NCBI GenBank assembly: GCA_046331465.1 | Contig: JAXLQV010000002.1 | Span: 186,001 to 250,000 of the forward strand | Origin: UBA5066 sp046331465 | GTDB lineage: Bacteria > Acidobacteriota > Thermoanaerobaculia > UBA5066 | Direction of reading: 5' to 3' | Length of the DNA stretch: 64,000 bases | Shown here: one piece after another, positions 59,693-64,000 of the stretch | Position numbering within the stretch: the first letter of the stretch is position 1 | Layout: each line of letters starts with the position of its first letter | Notes under the pieces: model-generated | What the model saw: only the letters and a program-made list of their open reading frames with translations | What the model was told of the DNA's origin: nothing | Databases searched by the model: none | Translations under genes and position numbers: made by a program

Positions 59693-60085
59693 ATGAACCC
59701 GGCCGCACGCCTCGGCGACAACCACACCTGCCCGCTGATCAACCCCGACGAGAGCCCTCACACGGGGGGGCCGATCTCGGAGGGGGAAGGGAACGTCCTG
59801 GTCGGCTACATGCCTGCGGCTCGCCTCGGCGACCAGGCGACGTGCATCGGGTCGACGGACACGATCAGCACCGGGACCGGCTCCATCCTGATCTCGTACA
59901 TGCCGGCGGCCGCGCTCGGGGACCAGACCTCGCACGGCGGGTTCATATCGCAGGGCGAGAACACCGTCCTCATCGGCGACTCGACCGCCGGCGCCGGCGG
60001 CGCGACAGGGGCCACGATGCGCGCGGCGCGAAACGAGGCGCGGCCCTTCTGCGAGCTCTGCTGCGAGGGCCAGGGGGACGGCTGA
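59693..60085 (+). CDS. PAAR-domain spike-tip protein
   Basis: A 130-residue protein with the canonical PAAR repeats: PAARLGDNHTCP, MPAARLGDQATC and MPAAALGDQTSHGG, with His/Cys zinc ligands (HTCP, TSHGG). The C-terminal 35 residues form a short Cys-containing tail. It sharpens the tip of VgrG 2 and is followed by the DUF4123 adaptor gene after a single base. It contrasts with the insert-bearing PAAR protein of cassette 1. Confidence 0.92.
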   Translation: MNPAARLGDNHTCPLINPDESPHTGGPISEGEGNVLVGYMPAARLGDQATCIGSTDTISTGTGSILISYMPAAALGDQTSHGGFISQGENTVLIGDSTAGAGGATGATMRAARNEARPFCELCCEGQGDG

Positions 60086-60086
60086 C

Positions 60087-60575
60087 GTGAGCGAGGCCCG
60101 CCTCCGCCTCCTGGCTTCCGAGGGCGGCCTCTGGGCGATCCTCGACGCCTGCGACACGCCCGCCGTCCCGGCCCGGCTGAGGCTCCTGCCGCCGGAAAAG
60201 GGCGGCTGCCTCTGGAGCGGCGAGGCCCGGGAGAAGTACTGGGGCGTCGCACCGTGGCTCGCGAAGGTCGACCTTCCGCTCCTCGAGTGGATCCGCGCGA
60301 CCCTGTGGGAAGAGCCGTGGGGGCTCTTCGTCGAGGCGCGCGCGACCGCCGACGTCCTCCGGAAGCACTTCCGCCGGCACCTCCTCGCGGAGGACCCGGA
60401 GGGGAAACGGAAGTACTTCCGCTTCTACGACCCTCGCGTCCTCCGGACGTACCTCGGGACGGCGACGCCGCCTGAGCGCGTCGAGCTCTTCGGGCCGGCG
60501 GAGTCGCTCTGGGGCGTCATCGGCGAGGCCAACGCGCGGGAGCTCGTCGCGTTCGCACGGGGAGGCGTGGCGTGA
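60087..60575 (+). CDS. DUF4123 T6SS effector adaptor (Tap/TEC-type)
   Basis: A 162-residue protein with the DUF4123 pattern: WGLFVEARATADVLRKHFRR, RKYFRFYDPRVLRTYL and LFGPAESLW. Such proteins load a specific cargo effector onto a VgrG/PAAR tip. It overlaps the next gene by GTGA, as expected for an adaptor and its cognate effector. Expect it to bind the N-terminal domain of that effector. Confidence 0.88.
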   Translation: MSEARLRLLASEGGLWAILDACDTPAVPARLRLLPPEKGGCLWSGEAREKYWGVAPWLAKVDLPLLEWIRATLWEEPWGLFVEARATADVLRKHFRRHLLAEDPEGKRKYFRFYDPRVLRTYLGTATPPERVELFGPAESLWGVIGEANARELVAFARGGVA

Positions 60576-62284
60576 TCCGCCTCCGGCCCGCGCAGCTCGA
60601 GGCCTTCCGCGAGGAGGCGCGCTCTGAGCTCGCCGACCGTCTCGCCCGCCGCGGCGAGGAGCGATTCCCTGAGAAGGCGCTCGGTCGCCCGCGGGACGAG
60701 CGCCGCGCCGAGGCGCGGCGCCTCGCGACGGCGGCGCGCGAGCGGGGCCTCGTCTCGGAGGAGGAGGTCGCCCTCTTCTACGACCTCTCGATGGAGCTCG
60801 GACCCGGCTTCGAGCAGGGGCCGACGGGAGCGTGGGCGCGCGAGATCCTGAAGGAGCGCTCGCGCTCTCCGCGGGAGAGGCTCGAGAAGCTGCGGGAGCG
60901 CGTCCTTGCCGTCGAGGAGTGGGACCCGCGGCGCGATCGCGCCCGGAAGGCGGTCACCGGGAGGGTGACGCGCGTCGTCGGGAAGGGCCCGCCGCCCCGC
61001 CTCGACGCCCTGAAGCGACGCCGGGCGGAGCTCGACGCGCTCGCCGCCCGGCTCCGGGTCCCCCGGGGGAGCGCCGGAGCCGCCCCTCCCGACCCGGCGC
61101 AGCTGGCCCTCCGGGCCCGCGTCGACCGCGCGTGGGGGCGCGTCCAGACGGAGCACGCGCTCCGCCTCGAGCTCGAGAGAACGGCCGGTCGGGGCCGCGA
61201 CGCGGCGACGGCCCTCCGCTCGGAGACGGACACGGCGAAGCGCAGGAAGCTCGAGGAGCAGATCGATCGCCTGGGGCGGCGGTACGCGCGGACGCTCGAG
61301 GTCCTGAGGACGGAGCTGGCGGAGGACGCGCCGCGCCCCGGCTCGTCCGACGCGGAGGACCCGTGCGTCGCGCGCATCGCGACGGATCGCGTCTCCGAGC
61401 TCGCGGCGGTCCGGGAGGAGTCGGCGAGGAGGCTGCGCGTGGCGCGCGACCTCGGCGTCGCGGCCGGGAGCGGGACCGAAGGAGACCGCGTCGTCGTCGC
61501 CGTCGAGCTCTCCCGGATGCCGGGGGACACGCTCGACCTGCTGCGCCGCGCCGGGACGCGCGTCGTCGCCTGCCGCGGCTCGGTCGCGGACGCGCGGCCC
61601 GAGCTCGCCTCCGCGCGCCCCCGCGGCTGGCCTCCCGGCTCGTCGTGGCGCGACGTGCCGGGCCTCTACGACGGGATCCGGAACGAGGTCGTCGTGGCGA
61701 CCCGGGGCCACGCGCCGGGGCGGGCGGGGCGCGTGCCCGGGACGGGCGACGGCCATGGGTCGGCGAGCCTCGCGGTCCACGTCGCGTGCCACGCGGTCGA
61801 CGCCCGCTGCGGGAATCCTTCCTCCTCGCCGGAGTTCCGGGCGGCGCGGTCGGCGGACCGCGAGGCGCTCCCCGAGTACGCACGCCAGCCGGGCACGGCC
61901 GGTCTCGACGAGAGCTGGGCCGAGAGCGCGGCGCTCCGGGCCTCCGGGCCGGCGGAGATGGCCTCGGCCCTGCCGCACCTCGACGCGTACTGGAGCGAGC
62001 GGGAAGCCGGACCGGAGAGCGCGGATCTCGAGAAGCGGAGGGTCGTGGCGGCCGAGGTCCGGACGACGCGGATCTGGCGGCGGTCGAGCATCGGCGTCGC
62101 GTCGCTCGACGATGGCGGGGCGATCGTCCTCGACCTCCGCGCGAGCGACGGCCGCGGGATCCTCGGGGACGGCCGGGTCGTCGTGCCGGCGGGCGACCCG
62201 CGCTTCCGCGGCCTCCTCGACCAGCTCGGAGGGCTCGAGCCCGGCGAGACGAAGCCCGTTCCCCCCTGGTCCGAGGGGCGCTGA
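60572..62284 (+). CDS. Candidate T6SS effector: adaptor-binding N-terminus plus zincin-like (anthrax lethal factor-type) domain with HVACH
   Basis: A 570-residue protein, no signal peptide. Residues 1-95 follow the cargo pattern seen with DUF4123 partners (LEAFREEARSELADRLARR, then LFYDLSMELGPGF, then WAREIL). A charged coiled-coil middle (about 100-270) follows. From about 300 the sequence resembles anthrax lethal factor-type metallopeptidase domains: PRGWPPGSSW (from 350), then HVACHAVD (403-410), SPEF, YARQPGTAGLDESWAE (Glu447, Glu451). The usual HExxH catalytic Glu is Val404 while both His are kept, so peptidase activity is doubtful. Family naming is from pattern memory. It is coupled to the adaptor gene upstream. 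Confidence 0.65.
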   Translation: MIRLRPAQLEAFREEARSELADRLARRGEERFPEKALGRPRDERRAEARRLATAARERGLVSEEEVALFYDLSMELGPGFEQGPTGAWAREILKERSRSPRERLEKLRERVLAVEEWDPRRDRARKAVTGRVTRVVGKGPPPRLDALKRRRAELDALAARLRVPRGSAGAAPPDPAQLALRARVDRAWGRVQTEHALRLELERTAGRGRDAATALRSETDTAKRRKLEEQIDRLGRRYARTLEVLRTELAEDAPRPGSSDAEDPCVARIATDRVSELAAVREESARRLRVARDLGVAAGSGTEGDRVVVAVELSRMPGDTLDLLRRAGTRVVACRGSVADARPELASARPRGWPPGSSWRDVPGLYDGIRNEVVVATRGHAPGRAGRVPGTGDGHGSASLAVHVACHAVDARCGNPSSSPEFRAARSADREALPEYARQPGTAGLDESWAESAALRASGPAEMASALPHLDAYWSEREAGPESADLEKRRVVAAEVRTTRIWRRSSIGVASLDDGGAIVLDLRASDGRGILGDGRVVVPAGDPRFRGLLDQLGGLEPGETKPVPPWSEGR

Positions 62285-62296
62285 GGAGTCTCGACG

Positions 62297-63046
62297 ATGC
62301 TTCCGAAGCTCGACACCTTCCGGCCGGGGAACGGCTCCGTCCTCCGGAACGGCCCGACGGGGCGCCCGAACGCGAGCTCGGTCGGCGTCGGGCCGATCGG
62401 CTGCGCCCGCTTCGGCGACGACGCCTGCGTGAACCAGACGGCGAACGCGGCGCTCGACGGCGCGTCGTCGCTCCTCCAGTGGTCGACGAGCGTCCTCGAC
62501 TGGGCGCTCGGCGAGTACCAGGCGGCGAGCTACGCGTCGACGCTCTGCGACGCGATCAAGAGCGAACGGGAGTTCTTCCTGGGGAAGGCGGAACGGTCGG
62601 CGTACGACACCGCCGAGAAGATCGCCGCGAACGCCGGGAAGTTCTTCCGGAAGCCGTTCTCCGGCGCCCTCGTCGAGTGGAACGTCTACACGGACTACGT
62701 CGTCGAGGAGATCCCGGTGACGACCTACGACCCGATGGTCGTCCTCGGCTACACGGACGAGAACGTGGCGACCGGCTTCGAGGAGAAGGCGACGGCGCGT
62801 ACCGCGGGCCCGCTCCGGCTCGCCCTCTGGCATGCCCTCGACCCGTCGGCGGCCGTGATCCAGAAGGTCGCGAACCAGCAGTGCAGCCGGCGGTTCTTCC
62901 TCCTCGACATGGCGACCGTCCTCCTCTACCCGAACGTCCCGTCGGCCTGGACGGTCGTCGCCGACCAGACGGTCGACCTCCGCGGGCCCTGCCTGATCGA
63001 CCAGTTCGTCGAGTTCCTGACCCCGAAGCCGAACGGCATCCTCTGA
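62297..63046 (+). CDS. Protein of unknown function, candidate immunity partner of the zincin-like effector
   Basis: A 249-residue soluble protein with no signal peptide or membrane span. An N-terminal Gly/Pro-rich part contains GPIGCARFGDDACVNQ; a helical region follows (about 50-110) and a mixed C-terminal half ending LVEFLTPK-like. It starts 12 nt after the effector stop, the classic place for an immunity gene, and shares its codon usage. I recognise no family. It could also be a second secreted component. The start ATG 62297 has GGAG weakly placed upstream. Confidence 0.6.
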   Translation: MLPKLDTFRPGNGSVLRNGPTGRPNASSVGVGPIGCARFGDDACVNQTANAALDGASSLLQWSTSVLDWALGEYQAASYASTLCDAIKSEREFFLGKAERSAYDTAEKIAANAGKFFRKPFSGALVEWNVYTDYVVEEIPVTTYDPMVVLGYTDENVATGFEEKATARTAGPLRLALWHALDPSAAVIQKVANQQCSRRFFLLDMATVLLYPNVPSAWTVVADQTVDLRGPCLIDQFVEFLTPKPNGIL

Positions 63047-63071
63047 CGCGCGGCCCGGCCGCGCCCGCTCC

Positions 63072-64000
63072 TCAGCCCCAGAGCCCCGCGAGCGGCGCGT
63101 GCGGCTGGGCGATCGACTGGAAGATCGCGAGCCGAACCGTGTCGGTCCCCTTCATCGTGACGATCGGCATGAGCCCCTTCGCGACGACGGCCTCGGCGGC
63201 GCGGACGGTGAAGAGGGTCTCGGCGCACGGCACGGCGTGCTTCTCCCCGTCCTCCGTCACGAGCGCGAACGGGAGTCCGGAGATCTCCTGCGCCGAGCCG
63301 GGGCGGAGGCTCCAGCCGTCCTCGAGGAACGCCTCGCCGAGGAGGAGGACCGTGGCGAGCGCGGGGCTCCCCCAGAGGTACTCCTCGTGCTCCGGCGGCG
63401 ACGAGAGCTCCTCGAAGTCGAAGGCGTCGACGGCGTTCGTCTCCTTCCCCCAGGGGAGGCGGAGGAGGATCCGCGGAAGGGCGAGGCCGACGTACCGCGC
63501 CTCGGGGAGGCGCGCGAGGGCGGCCCACGCCTCGGCCCCGTGGCCGGCGGGGAGGGTCCAGTCGTCCGGGTCGGGCGTCTCGGCGAGGGAGGCGCAGCCG
63601 ACGAGGCCCGGCTCTGCGCCCGCGAGGACGGCCGTGCCGGCCCGGGCCGCGATCTTCGCGAGCCGGCCGAGAGCCTCGGCGTCGCCCTTCGACGGCCCGA
63701 ACGAGCCGAGGACGGCGAGCGCGGCGAACGGGTGGCCGCCCGGCGTCCCGACCGTCTTCTCGACGAGGAGGCGCCAGAGGCCCGTCTTCCCGAGGTCGTC
63801 CGATGCGAGGTCGGCCCGCAGCTCCTCCGCGGAGATGTCGACGAGGTGGATCGTGAGCGGCCCGTCCGCGTCCAGTCTCCGGAGGAGGAAGTCGACGCCG
63901 CGCCAGGAGGCCTCGAGCGACCGGAAGGTGGCGCTCCCGAGGATCGACCGCATCAGCTCCGTGGGCCCGTCGCTCGTCCCGGCGGCGGGAACCTCTTCCT
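63072..64000 (-). CDS. TssC-like protein lacking the C-terminal sheath domain; 5' end cut by window edge
   Basis: About 309 residues are visible; the frame is open to the right edge, so the true start is outside. It aligns to TssC from the LEASWRG motif (SLEASWRGVDFLLRRLD) through YVGLALPRILLRLPWGKE and EEYLWGSPALATVLLLGEAF, then stops shortly after the region equal to TssC HCKNTD (MKGTDTVRLAIF). The last 100 or so residues of TssC are missing, so only the N-terminal EvpB-type domain is present. The preceding unseen part may be TssB-like. It faces the effector cassette. An accessory sheath-binding or cap role is a guess. Confidence 0.7.
   Translation of the reverse strand, partial: EEVPAAGTSDGPTELMRSILGSATFRSLEASWRGVDFLLRRLDADGPLTIHLVDISAEELRADLASDDLGKTGLWRLLVEKTVGTPGGHPFAALAVLGSFGPSKGDAEALGRLAKIAARAGTAVLAGAEPGLVGCASLAETPDPDDWTLPAGHGAEAWAALARLPEARYVGLALPRILLRLPWGKETNAVDAFDFEELSSPPEHEEYLWGSPALATVLLLGEAFLEDGWSLRPGSAQEISGLPFALVTEDGEKHAVPCAETLFTVRAAEAVVAKGLMPIVTMKGTDTVRLAIFQSIAQPHAPLAGLWG

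Overview
The window is very GC-rich throughout, with G or C dominating third codon positions and genes packed in short operons with many 4-nt ATGA/GTGA overlaps. The housekeeping genes (ligA, ppk, glmM, folP, ftsH, a hpt-like gene, tilS), the Gram-negative envelope proteins (TssJ-type lipoprotein, an outer-membrane-barrel protease) and a complete contractile secretion system point to a Gram-negative bacterium with a large genome. Acidobacteriota or a myxobacterial/deltaproteobacterial-type lineage would fit, but nothing here fixes the phylum. No insertion sequence, integrase or CRISPR array was seen.

Layout. 1-5 kb: 5'-part of an M1-type aminopeptidase (leftward), then ligA, a sigma-54 response regulator and a 71-residue protein of unknown role. 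5-9 kb (leftward): glmM-ppk. 9-11 kb (leftward): a partner-switch module (ATP-binding kinase/anti-sigma factor, STAS protein, GAF-SpoIIE phosphatase). 11-14.6 kb: a PrsW-type membrane protease, an ECF sigma factor, a one-TM anti-sigma factor and a membrane-anchored protein made of 28 nonapeptide repeats. The sigma gene and the repeat gene carry the same promoter-like motif with identical spacing, so this looks like one signalling cascade. 14.7-17.6 kb: a protease/beta-propeller/outer-membrane-barrel fusion. 17.6-23.7 kb (leftward): folP with a CHAP-like hydrolase, a zinc-ribbon protein, ftsH, an HPRT-like gene with replaced catalytic residues, tilS, and a CAT-anticodon tRNA. 23.7-29.8 kb: a small cysteine-rich protein and a DUF2339-DUF3999 membrane-protein pair.

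29.9-64 kb is a type VI secretion system (T6SS) locus with all thirteen core components: a kinase-like protein, FHA/TagH, TssJ, TssK, TssL, TssM, TagF, Hcp, TagJ (opposite strand), TssA, TssB, TssC, TssE, TssF, TssG, ClpV, then two VgrG cassettes. Cassette 1 is VgrG, a PAAR protein split by a hydrophobic insert, and a DUF3289-like candidate effector on the other strand. Cassette 2 is VgrG, a classic PAAR protein, a DUF4123 adaptor, a zincin-like candidate effector whose HExxH reads HVACH, and a candidate immunity protein. The window ends in a second TssC-like gene that lacks the C-terminal sheath domain.

The T6SS genes divide into apparent transcription units separated by long hairpins (after tssM, hcp, tssC and clpV) with recognisable promoters before hcp and tssA. 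This would allow Hcp and TssB/TssC to be made in excess over the baseplate proteins.
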